Positions 1 through 8,155 of a stretch of DNA of 45,886 nucleotides are shown here, piece by piece. Made by a program: the position numbers and the translations under genes. Within the stretch, counting starts at the first letter, position 1, and every line of letters starts with the position of its first letter. The notes beneath the pieces are model-generated. The model was not told the DNA's origin. It searched no databases and was given only the letters and a program-made list of their open reading frames with translations. Origin of the DNA: an uncultured Butyricicoccus sp. (GTDB lineage Bacteria; Bacillota; Clostridia; Oscillospirales; Butyricicoccaceae). The stretch spans positions 1 to 45,886 of the forward strand of contig CALWUO010000013.1 of NCBI GenBank assembly GCA_944384745.1, given 5' to 3'.

Positions 1-750
1 CTTATTGTTGATGGTGCACTTGAAATAGTTAATAATTATGATGTAGATGGTTTACATCTTGATGATTATTTCTATCCTGGTCAAGATTTTGACGACGCAG
101 AAGAATATGCAAAATATGGTTCTGATTTTGATAATATTGCCGATTGGCGTAGAGATAATGTAAATAAACTTGTTTCAATGCTTGACAAACAACTGCATGA
201 AGCAAAACCAAATATTCAGTTTGGTATAAGTCCAGCGGGTATCTGGGCGAATAAATCAACCGACCCAAGAGGTTCAAATACAAGAGGTAATGAAAGTTAT
301 GTAAGCTCTTATGCAGATAGTCTTGCTTGGATTGAAGCGGGTACTATTGATTATATTATGCCACAGATTTACTGGGAAATAGGTCATTCAGCGGCTGATT
401 TTGCAACACTCGTTGATTGGTGGATTGCAAACACTCAAGGCACTGATGTTAAACTTTACATAGGTTTAGCCGCTTATAAATGCCATGACAATACACCGCC
501 TACATGGTCAAGCACAAAACCAATTTTAGATGCTTTAGAGTATATGTCACAAAAAACAGGTATTTATGGTGAAGTCTATTTCCGTTATCAATCATTAAAT
601 GTGGTTGATGGGCTAAAACAGGATTTAATCAACTGGTATAAAACAGCACCAGATGATATTATAATACCTGAAAATGCATTTCCAGACACACAGAAGATAA
701 ATAGTTTTGCAGGTGCATTTACAATGCTTATAAGTGCAATTTTAAGATAA
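1..750 (+). CDS. GHL10-type glycoside hydrolase-like protein (DUF187/YngK), 3' part
   Basis: The reading frame is open from base 1, so the start lies outside the window; 249 residues remain. The visible part matches the C-terminal half of the GHL10 (DUF187, YngK) barrel: a DGLHLDDYFYPG motif near the window start (a typical glycosidase barrel strand with paired Asp), FGISPAGIW, then DYIMPQIYWE and a stretch resembling the last barrel strands (KLYIGLAAYKC). Family members are usually secreted proteins thought to act on cell-wall or polysaccharide sugars; their exact substrate is not established. The protein ends in a short tail after the barrel, with no SLH or anchor domain visible. The next gene starts 28 bases downstream behind an AAGGAGG site. 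Family assignment is from recognised motifs only. Confidence 0.8.
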   Translation, partial: LIVDGALEIVNNYDVDGLHLDDYFYPGQDFDDAEEYAKYGSDFDNIADWRRDNVNKLVSMLDKQLHEAKPNIQFGISPAGIWANKSTDPRGSNTRGNESYVSSYADSLAWIEAGTIDYIMPQIYWEIGHSAADFATLVDWWIANTQGTDVKLYIGLAAYKCHDNTPPTWSSTKPILDALEYMSQKTGIYGEVYFRYQSLNVVDGLKQDLINWYKTAPDDIIIPENAFPDTQKINSFAGAFTMLISAILR

Positions 751-778
751 CTAAAAATCTTTAAGGAGGGTAAAGCTT

Positions 779-1090
779 ATGAATGAGAATGAAAAAAATA
801 TAATTATCAAATCCATTTTAGAGTTATGCAGTCCCGTTTATGTGATTTTATATGGTGCAAAACGTGGTCTTTCAAGCGGAAGGCTTAAAACTGCTAATAT
901 TTGTATTGTAATTAAAGATTGCGATAAAAATAAACTGCTCCATAAGCTTTACTTGCAAATGCCACTTGATATTCAGGTGAATATTAAAATATACACCACT
1001 GATGAATGGAACGAACTGCAACAAGACCCAGATAGCTATGCAGCATGGATTTCTGAGAAAGGTGCGGTGCTTTATGAGTCGAAGTCGTAG
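779..1090 (+). CDS. MNT-type nucleotidyltransferase-like protein, apparently degenerate
   Basis: A 103-residue protein with an AAGGAGG ribosome binding site just upstream of ATG 779. Its layout fits the small minimal nucleotidyltransferase (MNT) proteins that pair with HEPN proteins: N-terminal helix, a VILYGAKRG turn where family members carry GSRARG, then a strand where the metal-binding S-D-x-D would be. Here that position reads TANICIV, so both catalytic aspartates appear to be lost. The C-terminal IYTTDEWNEL part is typical of the antitoxin-type MNT fold. It lies directly before the HEPN gene, which supports the pairing. An active enzyme is unlikely; a binding-only partner is the best inference. 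Confidence 0.6.
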   Translation: MNENEKNIIIKSILELCSPVYVILYGAKRGLSSGRLKTANICIVIKDCDKNKLLHKLYLQMPLDIQVNIKIYTTDEWNELQQDPDSYAAWISEKGAVLYESKS

Positions 1091-1106
1091 AGGTGCTAGA
1101 GATAGC

Positions 1107-1511
1107 ATGTATTATTATAAATGGCTTGATAAAGCACTTTGTGACTTACAAGCGGCAAGAATTTTAATGACTTGGGGCGGTGATGCGGGAAATATTGCTT
1201 TTCACTGTCAACAAGCGATTGAAAAAGCATTAAAAGGTTATTTGCTTTTTAAAAGTGGTAAACATTTTGATGGTCATAACTTAACCTATCTTTGCAGACA
1301 AACTGTTCAGCTTGATAGAGCATTTGAAAAATGGCTTGATGAGAGTGCAGCACTTAACAATCTATATATTGAGACACGTTATCCAACCGACTTGCCACTT
1401 GATTTGACAGAGCAAACTGTAAAAAAACATTTGCATATGGCAGAAGATATGTTTGCGGCTATTCGTCAAGAACTTTATGAGGGTGGTATGCCTCATAGAA
1501 TAAAAAAATAA
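1107..1511 (+). CDS. HEPN domain protein
   Basis: About 134 residues when started at ATG 1107, which has an AGAGGTG site 11 bases upstream that overlaps the stop codon of the preceding gene. An in-frame ATG at 1074, with AAAGGTG before it, would add 11 residues. The WLDKALCDLQAARIL start, the FHCQQAIEKALKGYL helix and the ETRYPTDLP segment are characteristic of the HEPN family (PF05168). The R-x4-6-H ribonuclease motif of toxin-type HEPN proteins was not seen; RYP-type members lacking it are common in Firmicutes. Pairing with the upstream MNT-like gene resembles two-gene toxin/antitoxin or nucleotide-binding pairs, but toxicity is not supported here. A terminator follows at 1519. Confidence 0.75.
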   Translation: MYYYKWLDKALCDLQAARILMTWGGDAGNIAFHCQQAIEKALKGYLLFKSGKHFDGHNLTYLCRQTVQLDRAFEKWLDESAALNNLYIETRYPTDLPLDLTEQTVKKHLHMAEDMFAAIRQELYEGGMPHRIKK

Positions 1512-1518
1512 AATCTAA

Positions 1519-1555
1519 AAATCCGACATTGAGAATAAAACTCTTTGTCGGATTT
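1519..1555. terminator. bidirectional terminator between the HEPN gene and rsmI
   Basis: A perfect 10-bp inverted repeat (aaatccgaca / tgtcggattt) lies between two convergent genes. On the minus strand it is followed by TTTTT, which makes it a good intrinsic terminator for rsmI; the plus-strand U-tract is weaker. Confidence 0.75.
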
Positions 1556-1560
1556 ACTAT

Positions 1561-2412
1561 TTATGATAATCTATTTAACGCCTCTTTATAAAGTGCATTT
1601 TTCTTAACGCCTATATCAGCAGATACAAGCTTCACCGCATCTTTTAAAGTTTCTCCCGCTTCAATGCGTTTTTGTACCGCTAAAATCGCTGTTTCCATGC
1701 GTTCTTCATCAGATATATCAGTTATAATTTCATTATTACCTTCTAAAACAAGAACATATTCCCCTCGTGGCGAGTTCTCAGTATAATATTCTTCCGCTTG
1801 TTTTAAAGTCATTCTAAGACTTTCTTCATGTATTTTGGTTATTTCTCTGCACATAGCAATCTTTCTATCATCACCAAAGGCTAAACGCATATCATGCAGA
1901 GTTTGACAAAGTTTATGTGGTGCTTCATAAAAAATCATTGTGCGTTTTTCTGAAAGCAAGGAGTTTAAATGCTCTTTTCTAGCTTTTTTGTTTACTGATA
2001 AAAAGCCCTCAAAACACCATCTACCAGTAGGCAATCCAGAAACAGCTAATGCACAAACTGCTGCACAACACCCAGGGATAGATTGCACAGTTATATTATT
2101 TTCCGCACATAAAGCAACTAAATCTTCTCCAGGGTCGGAAATTGCAGGAGTACCCGCATCAGTTACTAATGCACAACTTTCACCACCAAGTAGTTTTTTT
2201 ACTATTTCTTCGCCACGCTCTCTGCGATTATGTTCAAAATAGCTTATCATTGGTTTTGATGGTAAATCAAGTGCATTAAGCAGTTTTTTTGTAACTCTTG
2301 TATCCTCAGCCGCAATAAAATCAACATCACACATTGTTTGTCTTGCTCTAGGTGAAAAATCGCCAAGGTTGCCTATGGGCGTTGCAACCAAATATAGCGT
2401 TCCAATACTCAT
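1561..2412 (-). CDS. rsmI: 16S rRNA (cytidine-1402-2'-O)-methyltransferase RsmI
   Basis: A 283-residue protein, the normal length for the family. RsmI transfers a methyl group from S-adenosylmethionine to the ribose 2'-OH of C1402 in the decoding centre of 16S rRNA. Signature segments of this tetrapyrrole-methylase fold protein are all present: VATPIGNLGD (9-18), AAEDTR (34-39), VTDAGTPAISDPG (83-95), SIPG (111-114), FEGFL, and IFYEAPHKL. It is transcribed alone on the minus strand, with its own promoter (perfect TTGACA and TATAAT) and an AAGGAG site upstream of ATG 2412. It shares its terminator with the HEPN gene. Confidence 0.96.
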   Translation of the reverse strand: MSIGTLYLVATPIGNLGDFSPRARQTMCDVDFIAAEDTRVTKKLLNALDLPSKPMISYFEHNRRERGEEIVKKLLGGESCALVTDAGTPAISDPGEDLVALCAENNITVQSIPGCCAAVCALAVSGLPTGRWCFEGFLSVNKKARKEHLNSLLSEKRTMIFYEAPHKLCQTLHDMRLAFGDDRKIAMCREITKIHEESLRMTLKQAEEYYTENSPRGEYVLVLEGNNEIITDISDEERMETAILAVQKRIEAGETLKDAVKLVSADIGVKKNALYKEALNRLS

Positions 2413-2443
2413 TATGTTTTAAATCTCCTTTTAGTAATAACTA

Positions 2444-2473
2444 ATTATATATTTTTTTTAAAATGAATGTCAA
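2444..2473 (-). promoter_or_regulatory. SigA-type promoter of rsmI
   Basis: On the minus strand, TTGACA (2468-2473) and TATAAT (2444-2449) are separated by 18 bases. Both hexamers match the consensus exactly. The predicted transcript starts near 2437 and gives a leader of about 25 bases before the ATG. Confidence 0.75.
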
Positions 2474-2486
2474 GTTATATGCTCGC

Positions 2487-2515
2487 TTGACAAAAAACTG
2501 ATACAAGGCTATCCT
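2487..2515 (+). promoter_or_regulatory. SigA-type promoter of the G5/3D protein gene
   Basis: TTGACA (2487-2492) is exact and is followed after 17 bases by TATCCT (2510-2515), a 4/6 match to the -10 box. It lies back to back with the rsmI promoter, only 13 bases away, so the two divergent promoters could interfere with each other. Confidence 0.6.
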
Positions 2516-2550
2516 TAAAATAAACAATAAAAATTTATGTGGGGTTATAA

Positions 2551-3813
2551 ATGAAAAAGCGTGTTACAAGAATGGAAGAAAGGGGAATAGAACAGGATAA
2601 AAAAGCAAGAATACGTGAATATATAATTATTAGCTTGATTGTTCTAATCCCTATTTTGGCAGTTATAAGCGGTGTTATTTGGGGAATGTTACATCACAAA
2701 ATAGAATATTATATAAGTGATGGTACAACAGAAAAATCAATAGTTTTATCTAATAGCAGTGTAGAACAAGCGTGTGAGGCTTTGGGATTTAAAGATGTTA
2801 TTATAACCAAACAAGAACAAAGTGGAGATAAAATTATAGTTAAAGTAAGTCCAGCACTTCATGCAACAATAAAAAGCAAAAACACAAGCATTACAACTAG
2901 ATTTACTGAATGTACAGTGCGTGAGCTTTTAGAGGAAAAAGGCTTTACTTTTGATGATAAAGATGAAATCACTCCACCACTTGACACAAGACTTAAAGAA
3001 GATGCTCAAATACTTATAATAGATGTTGAATATCAAGAAATTGATGAAACTGAACAAACACCTTTTGAAATTGAAAACAAGGAAAACAGTGAACTTCTTA
3101 AAGGAAAACAGAAAATTATACAATATGGCGTTTATGGTGAAAAAAAAGTCACATATAGAGTGAAATTGGAGGACGGTGAGCAAACCGAAAAAGAAATAAT
3201 CTCAGAAGAAGTAATAAAAGAACCTGTAAACTGTGTTGTAGAGCAAGGCACAAAAGAACCTACAACAGAACAGGAAAAACAAGAAATAAACCAATCACAA
3301 GAAAATGATACAAAAACTCCTTTAACCACTACAACAACAACTAATACAAACAATACATCGGTTCAAGCACCAAAGCAACAGATTATAAATAGCACAAATC
3401 CAGAAGATTTTTCAACAGCAGGTAGGGCTTATGTTTGGTCAGTTCCCGCAGGTATACAAGATGATACTGTTAATAAAATTATAACAGCAGGTGATGGCTC
3501 AAGCTATGAGTATACAGGCGTTATTGATGTCAAAGCAACAGCATATAACAGAGTTGAAGATGGTGGACTTGTAACAGCAACAGGAACAATCACACAATAT
3601 GGCACTATTGCAGTAGACCCTAGCATTATACCACTTGGCACTAAATTGTATGTTGTATCTGATGGGGGTCAGTCATGGTCTTATGGTCCTGGACTTGCAG
3701 AAGATACTGGCGGACTTATAAAAGGTAATAAAATAGATTTGTTTTTTATGACAGGAGAAGAAGCCACAGAATTTGGTGTTCGTTCAGCAAAAGTTTATAT
3801 ATTAAAAGATTAA
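2551..3813 (+). CDS. membrane-anchored DUF348-G5-3D domain cell-wall protein
   Basis: A 420-residue protein. A basic N-terminus and one hydrophobic segment (about 24-46) make a signal anchor. Two DUF348-like repeats follow (about 51-82 and 108-158), then a G5 domain (about 160-235), a Thr/Asn/Gln-rich linker (about 236-290) and a C-terminal 3D domain (about 325-420) with ATAYN, AVDPSIIPLGTKLYV and AEDTGG...GNKIDLFF; the last segments hold the conserved aspartates. The plan matches YabE/YuiC-type proteins, which are related to resuscitation-promoting factors and lytic transglycosylases, so a role in peptidoglycan remodelling outside the membrane is likely. GGGG ahead of ATG 2551 serves as ribosome binding site. 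It is a single gene with its own promoter. Confidence 0.88.
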   Translation: MKKRVTRMEERGIEQDKKARIREYIIISLIVLIPILAVISGVIWGMLHHKIEYYISDGTTEKSIVLSNSSVEQACEALGFKDVIITKQEQSGDKIIVKVSPALHATIKSKNTSITTRFTECTVRELLEEKGFTFDDKDEITPPLDTRLKEDAQILIIDVEYQEIDETEQTPFEIENKENSELLKGKQKIIQYGVYGEKKVTYRVKLEDGEQTEKEIISEEVIKEPVNCVVEQGTKEPTTEQEKQEINQSQENDTKTPLTTTTTTNTNNTSVQAPKQQIINSTNPEDFSTAGRAYVWSVPAGIQDDTVNKIITAGDGSSYEYTGVIDVKATAYNRVEDGGLVTATGTITQYGTIAVDPSIIPLGTKLYVVSDGGQSWSYGPGLAEDTGGLIKGNKIDLFFMTGEEATEFGVRSAKVYILKD

Positions 3814-3821
3814 CTAACTAT

Positions 3822-3847
3822 TAAAATTTTTTATTATATGACGATGT
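3822..3847 (+). promoter_or_regulatory. SigD-type (flagellar sigma) promoter before the YjfB-like gene
   Basis: TAAA (3822-3825), a 14-base spacer and GACGATGT (3840-3847) match the SigD pattern TAAA-N14-16-GCCGATAT with 4/4 and 6/8 identities. yjfB of B. subtilis belongs to the SigD regulon as far as known, so position and gene agree. Confidence 0.55.
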
Positions 3848-3882
3848 TAGTCATAACAATATATGAAAGGAGCTAAAAAAAC

Positions 3883-4068
3883 ATGAGTATGGCAAGTAGT
3901 ATTGCAGCAATGGCAACAAACATGAGCAGTGCACAACTTCAGTATAATGTATCTCTTTCAGTAACAAAAAAAGCAATGGATAGTCAAGAGATGGCTTTAC
4001 AAGGTTTACTTGAAATGATGCCACCAAGCCCAGCAGGTGTTGGTCAAAATATTGATACTTATGCATAA
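3883..4068 (+). CDS. yjfB: YjfB family putative motility protein
   Basis: A small 61-residue protein behind a GAAAGGAG ribosome binding site. Its features fit the YjfB_motility family (PF14070): a short helical N-terminus with MASSIAAMATNMSSAQ, then SVTKKAMDSQEMALQGLLEMM and a Pro-rich tail ending in GQNIDTYA. The molecular function of the family is unknown; members are found in flagellated Firmicutes and are co-regulated with motility genes. Here it is a one-gene unit between a SigD-like promoter and a strong terminator, about 4 kb before the flagellar operon and not part of it. Confidence 0.88.
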   Translation: MSMASSIAAMATNMSSAQLQYNVSLSVTKKAMDSQEMALQGLLEMMPPSPAGVGQNIDTYA

Positions 4069-4072
4069 TAAA

Positions 4073-4107
4073 AATCCCCGATTTTTAAATCGGGGATTGC
4101 TTTTTTT
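4073..4107. terminator. bidirectional terminator after the YjfB-like gene and the lipoprotein gene
   Basis: A GC-rich hairpin (aatccccgat / atcggggatt, up to 12 bp) with a T-run at 4101-4107 on the plus strand and a run of A before it, which is the U-tract of the minus-strand transcript. Confidence 0.85.
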
Positions 4108-5194
4108 ATTTTTCTGCCTCAAGAGCCATTTCCAGAAGTTCATCACCTTCATTTGGAAGTGGGTCAGGAATGTCACCAAGTTCAATCTTTTTAACATGGG
4201 TGTCACCAACTTTTTCTTGTTGATAAAGTGTACTACCATCGGCAGAAACAAAACAAATTGTTGCCAATTCATTTGTGTGCTGTGCACTATTTTTATAAAC
4301 ATAGACAGCAAGACAAGGTACTTCGTCAACCATAACATAACCTGGACCAGGCATCAATGTATATTCGGTCATATCTTCACCAGGCAAACCAAGTTCAGCA
4401 GGAACAACAGAGTTCATAAGCATTTTAGCTCCAGTAAATGAAATAACAGCTGAAGGTTCAGAACCGTTATCAGAGCTTTGAATGGTTTTAATTTTTAAAG
4501 TTACAAGGCAACTTGTAGGAGTCCAGTTGATATCAACTAAAAGGTTGCTTTTGGAGTCATGCTCGAAATTACTGTAAGGAGGTAAAACTTCAAGTTCTTT
4601 TTCAAGCTGCTTTTGTTTTTCTTTGGCAGCTTTTTTTTCCTCTTTAGTCATATTTTTTTCGGCTTCCTTTTGAGCTTTTTCCTCTGCCTCTTTTTCCTCA
4701 TCGGTTTTTTCTTCTAAATCGGCTGATGGTGTAGCTTCACCATTTTCATCAAGTAGCACGGCTGGACGCTTTAAAACAACATTTCCAACAGTAGATGAAT
4801 AATCTGGTTCTTCACTATCCAGCTCAAAAGCATATTCATCATTGGTCATAAGTTTAACATAATCCTTTACAGCTACAGCAGCCATATCTTTATTAAACAT
4901 TTGATAGTCATAAGAGATATAATTTTCAGCAGGAACATCTTCTGAAGGCTCAGTTTCTTCCGATGATGAACCATCATCTTCTTCAGTTGCCACAGGTTCG
5001 GTTATTTCTCCACCACCTCCAGCAGGAGATAAAGAAATAATATAAGTTCCGCCAGTTTCAGAGGTTAACACTTTATCAAGTGCTGGAACAGCATTTCCTT
5101 GAAATTGGTATGCAGTAAGAGAATCATCGCTACTACCACACCCAGCAAGAAGAAAAAAAATCGGCAAAAAAGCAAAAATACGTTTTTTAAACAA
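4106..5194 (-). CDS. unrecognised lipoprotein with a charged helical region
   Basis: About 362 residues when started at TTG 5194. That codon has GAGGGA seven bases upstream and gives a compact lipoprotein signal, MFKKRIFAFLPIFFLLAGC, with the lipidated Cys at 19; an ATG at 5239 would add 15 residues without a good site. After the Cys come a short domain, an acidic Glu/Ser/Thr linker, a central domain, a very charged Lys/Glu/Ala helix (roughly 160-200, probably coiled coil) and a C-terminal domain of about 150 residues. The family was not recognised. The signal implies attachment to the outer face of the membrane. It shares a terminator with the convergent YjfB-like gene. Confidence 0.8.
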   Translation of the reverse strand: MFKKRIFAFLPIFFLLAGCGSSDDSLTAYQFQGNAVPALDKVLTSETGGTYIISLSPAGGGGEITEPVATEEDDGSSSEETEPSEDVPAENYISYDYQMFNKDMAAVAVKDYVKLMTNDEYAFELDSEEPDYSSTVGNVVLKRPAVLLDENGEATPSADLEEKTDEEKEAEEKAQKEAEKNMTKEEKKAAKEKQKQLEKELEVLPPYSNFEHDSKSNLLVDINWTPTSCLVTLKIKTIQSSDNGSEPSAVISFTGAKMLMNSVVPAELGLPGEDMTEYTLMPGPGYVMVDEVPCLAVYVYKNSAQHTNELATICFVSADGSTLYQQEKVGDTHVKKIELGDIPDPLPNEGDELLEMALEAEK

Positions 5195-5441
5195 AATTAT
5201 TTCCCTCGTTTCTTGAAAATAAATGCCATAATTAGGCATAAAACACTAATATAATGGTACAAGGTTTAAGAAGAAAATGCAAGAAAAAACTTTTGTAAAA
5301 ACAAACTGTGAATTTGTATTATTTTTTCTTAAATTTTGACGATATGAAAAAAGTCGGTTAACGAATGAAAAATAGTAATTTATACTTATATCATATAATA
5401 ATATAGTTAAGTGTCAAGATTTTGTTTAGGAGTTGAATATA

Positions 5442-7760
5442 ATGAAAAATAAACTAAAAAGATTATTAGCTGTTATAATTGCTTCAGCCTTTTTATTACC
5501 AAATGGAAACTTTTATTCTTTTGCGGCTGAAACTGAACAGTCGCAAGAGTCACAAGATAACACAGAACAAGGGCAACAACAAGAAGATTGGTCCATGTCA
5601 GTTAAAATTGGTGCAGGTCTATCAGTTAATGAAAATGAAGAAACAATAGATTTAAATAAAGATAGTAAAAGTCATACATATAATTTAGATTTGGATAATA
5701 AAAACAAAAAATTAAAAAGCATAACAATAAAATTTGAAGATGAAACAAAAGAAGATATAGCTGGTATAGAATTAAATTCAAGCAAATTAACCGATAGTAA
5801 TAATATTTTAACCGCAACGCTAGAAAAATTTCCAGCAATAGACGAACAGTTTAAACTCACTATTACTGCAAATGATGCTATTGCAGCAGGTAAAAAATAT
5901 AATATTTCAATTACAGCAGAAACAGAGCCAAAAGAACAATACTATGTTTCAATAGAAAAAGGCACTTGGGACAAAGCAACTTCATCTTTTGGTTCTGATA
6001 CAGATATATCAAATAATGGCAAATACTATGAAAATTCAACTATAACATTTTCAGTAAAACCAGATGAGGGATATAGTTTAGTAAGTTTTAAATTGTCTTA
6101 TGGTGCAGATAAAAAAACTCAAACAATTACATCATCTGTAACAAAGTTTGAAGATTGGAATATTACTTGGAGTAGCACAGGTGAAACAAAAGTAGTAGGT
6201 AAACTAAATGGTGATATTGTTTTAAGTGAGATAGTAACCGAGGAAATACCTAAACAATACACTGTTAAGATTAAAAGCGACACAGGCGTAACAGTTTCAA
6301 GTCCAAGCAGTAGTTCTATAACTGTAACTGAGGGACAAAGCGTATTTGTTCGTGCAAGTGCAAAAACAGGTTATTTATTCAATGATTGTCTTATTCAAAG
6401 CGGTAAATCTTATGGTTCATGGGTTAAGGGTCAAAATTTCTTAACGCTAGGAAATACTCGTATTGAAGTTACTGATGAGGGCGATAGAATAAGCTTTACT
6501 ATACCAGATATTTATGAAGATATAACAGTTAATATTAACTCAACCTTTGATGAAGATAATATTCCTATTCAAATAAATGAAGGCTCAAGAATTGATATTT
6601 ATACAGAATCATCTGATACAGTTTCAAGTGGCAGTGATGCAATGTTTTATATTAGCACAACATCAGATGACTATGTTGTAAATAAAATAACACTTAAAGT
6701 AGGCAGTGAGTCCAAAACAGTAGATGCTGATAATGGTGAGATTATTGTTGGAAATAAAAATTATAGAATAGATGATATGGGTGGCGGAGTTTATGCCCTT
6801 ATAGTTGATAATATAACCGAACCTATAACCGTTTCAGCTACATCTGCAAGTACATCAAGTAGCACTTCAAAACCAAGTATATCTATTTCAGCATCAAGCA
6901 ATGTTAAAATAACAAAAAGCACTAATAGTTATTATGTAAATTCAGGAGATAGTGTTTATTTTTACTTTACTCCTTATACAAATTATCAAATTTCAGAGAT
7001 AACTTTAACAGTTGGTAATTTAAGCAAGACTGTTTCTTCTAACAGAACATCTGTTACAGTTGGAAATAATACATATACAATGAGTAGAAGTTCATCAGGT
7101 GTTGTAACATTATATGTTACAAATATAACTCAAAATGTTAAGGTTTCAGCGGCTTCATACTTTACAAGAGATGATGTTACAGCAACAACATCTATTTCTA
7201 TAAATAAGAACAGCAGAAATCCATTTATAACAGGTTATTCAGATGGCACTTTCCGACCTAAGGATAATATGACTAAAGCAGAAGCTGTGTCAATGCTATA
7301 TAAAGTATCAAATATATCAAATATTTCTTATGAAAATGTCTTTTCAGATGTGCCAAATACCATGTGGTGTGCGTCTCAGATAAACACATTTGCAAATGCA
7401 GGTATTATAGATAAGACTAATTATTTTTATCCAAATAATTATATTACAAGAGCAGAAATGACAGAGCTGATTTATAGACTTGCAGGTTCACCACAAGTCA
7501 CATCAAGCAATGTGTATTTTTTAGATATAAGTAATACACAAAGCAATAGTGCTATTAGATATTGTGCATCTCAAGGTTGGATAAACGGTTATCCTGATAA
7601 TACTTTTAGACCTTACAATTATATGACACGTGATGAGGTTGTTACAATGATGTGCAGGGTACTAAATAGAACATACGGCAATATGTCGCAGAGGTTTTCT
7701 GATGTAAGTCCAAGTTATTGGGCATACTCGTATATACAAATGGCTTGCTCGTATATTTGA
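5442..7760 (+). CDS. SLH-anchored surface protein with repeated beta domains
   Basis: About 772 residues. Start at ATG 5442, nine bases after AGGAG; an in-frame TTG at 5433 directly abuts that site and is unlikely. A signal peptide (1-29, ending SFAA) is followed by an acidic/Gln linker and several beta-rich domains. Two of about 90 residues are recognisable copies, each with a ...ITLKVGSESKTV / ITLTVGNLSKTV strand and a closing NITEPITVSA / NITQNVKVSA strand. The C-terminal 150 residues hold S-layer homology repeats: a half copy (GYSDGTFRPKDNMTKAEA), two full copies and a final half copy (FSDVSPSYWAYSYIQ). SLH triplets bind pyruvylated secondary wall polymers, so this is an exposed wall protein of unknown function. 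Its own terminator follows. Confidence 0.88.
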   Translation: MKNKLKRLLAVIIASAFLLPNGNFYSFAAETEQSQESQDNTEQGQQQEDWSMSVKIGAGLSVNENEETIDLNKDSKSHTYNLDLDNKNKKLKSITIKFEDETKEDIAGIELNSSKLTDSNNILTATLEKFPAIDEQFKLTITANDAIAAGKKYNISITAETEPKEQYYVSIEKGTWDKATSSFGSDTDISNNGKYYENSTITFSVKPDEGYSLVSFKLSYGADKKTQTITSSVTKFEDWNITWSSTGETKVVGKLNGDIVLSEIVTEEIPKQYTVKIKSDTGVTVSSPSSSSITVTEGQSVFVRASAKTGYLFNDCLIQSGKSYGSWVKGQNFLTLGNTRIEVTDEGDRISFTIPDIYEDITVNINSTFDEDNIPIQINEGSRIDIYTESSDTVSSGSDAMFYISTTSDDYVVNKITLKVGSESKTVDADNGEIIVGNKNYRIDDMGGGVYALIVDNITEPITVSATSASTSSSTSKPSISISASSNVKITKSTNSYYVNSGDSVYFYFTPYTNYQISEITLTVGNLSKTVSSNRTSVTVGNNTYTMSRSSSGVVTLYVTNITQNVKVSAASYFTRDDVTATTSISINKNSRNPFITGYSDGTFRPKDNMTKAEAVSMLYKVSNISNISYENVFSDVPNTMWCASQINTFANAGIIDKTNYFYPNNYITRAEMTELIYRLAGSPQVTSSNVYFLDISNTQSNSAIRYCASQGWINGYPDNTFRPYNYMTRDEVVTMMCRVLNRTYGNMSQRFSDVSPSYWAYSYIQMACSYI

Positions 7761-7824
7761 TACTTGATTTTTACATTGTAGAAATTGCACAAAAAAATAA
7801 ATAAAAGAAAAAATTATAAAAAAG

Positions 7825-7859
7825 ACTGTATTACATTTATTGGTAGTGCAGTTTTTTTT
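7825..7859 (+). terminator. terminator of the SLH protein gene
   Basis: A 10-bp stem (ACTGTATTAC / GTAGTGCAGT, with two G-U pairs) and an 8-base loop are followed by a run of eight T. Confidence 0.8.
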
Positions 7860-8079
7860 ATGTGTTTAAATGTCGATTATTGCAATATTAACAAAAAAAC
7901 ATAAAAAATTATAAATTATATTCATGATAATAAATATGTATAAATGTTAAAAAAATATCAATTGTTTTTAAAAAAATATTATATGTATATAGAAATGTGC
8001 AAATAAAGGTATTTATACGATGTAAACAGAATTATAATGTACATTTGGTACAAAAATGATACAATGTTTAAATCAATTA
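7860..8079. other. AT-rich stretch without a recognised feature
   Basis: Together with the flanking terminator and promoter this forms the 395-base gap between the SLH gene and flgB. It consists almost wholly of A/T runs with frequent stops in all frames. No gene, tRNA, riboswitch or clear repeat was found. It could hold upstream binding sites for regulators of the flagellar operon. Confidence 0.6.
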
Positions 8080-8108
8080 TTGCTAAATAGACTTAATGAT
8101 AGTATAAT
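8080..8108 (+). promoter_or_regulatory. SigA-type promoter of the flagellar/chemotaxis operon
   Basis: TTGCTA (8080-8085), a 17-base spacer and an exact TATAAT (8103-8108). The predicted start near 8115 gives a leader of about 40 bases with GAGGT ahead of flgB. This parallels the SigA-driven early fla/che promoter of B. subtilis. No SigD-like box was seen here. Confidence 0.65.
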
Positions 8109-8155
8109 AATGTTGACAGTAGATTATAGAGTTTTTGTGAATTGAGGTTATATAT

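Noticed and set aside
4006..4441. Open frames on both strands across the YjfB-like gene terminator and the lipoprotein gene
   Set aside because: They run through a terminator hairpin or in shadow frames of the lipoprotein gene, and show no protein family features.
7860..8079. Possible c-di-GMP riboswitch or other leader RNA before flgB
   Set aside because: No conserved riboswitch core was found, and the promoter lies downstream of this stretch, so it would not be in the leader.
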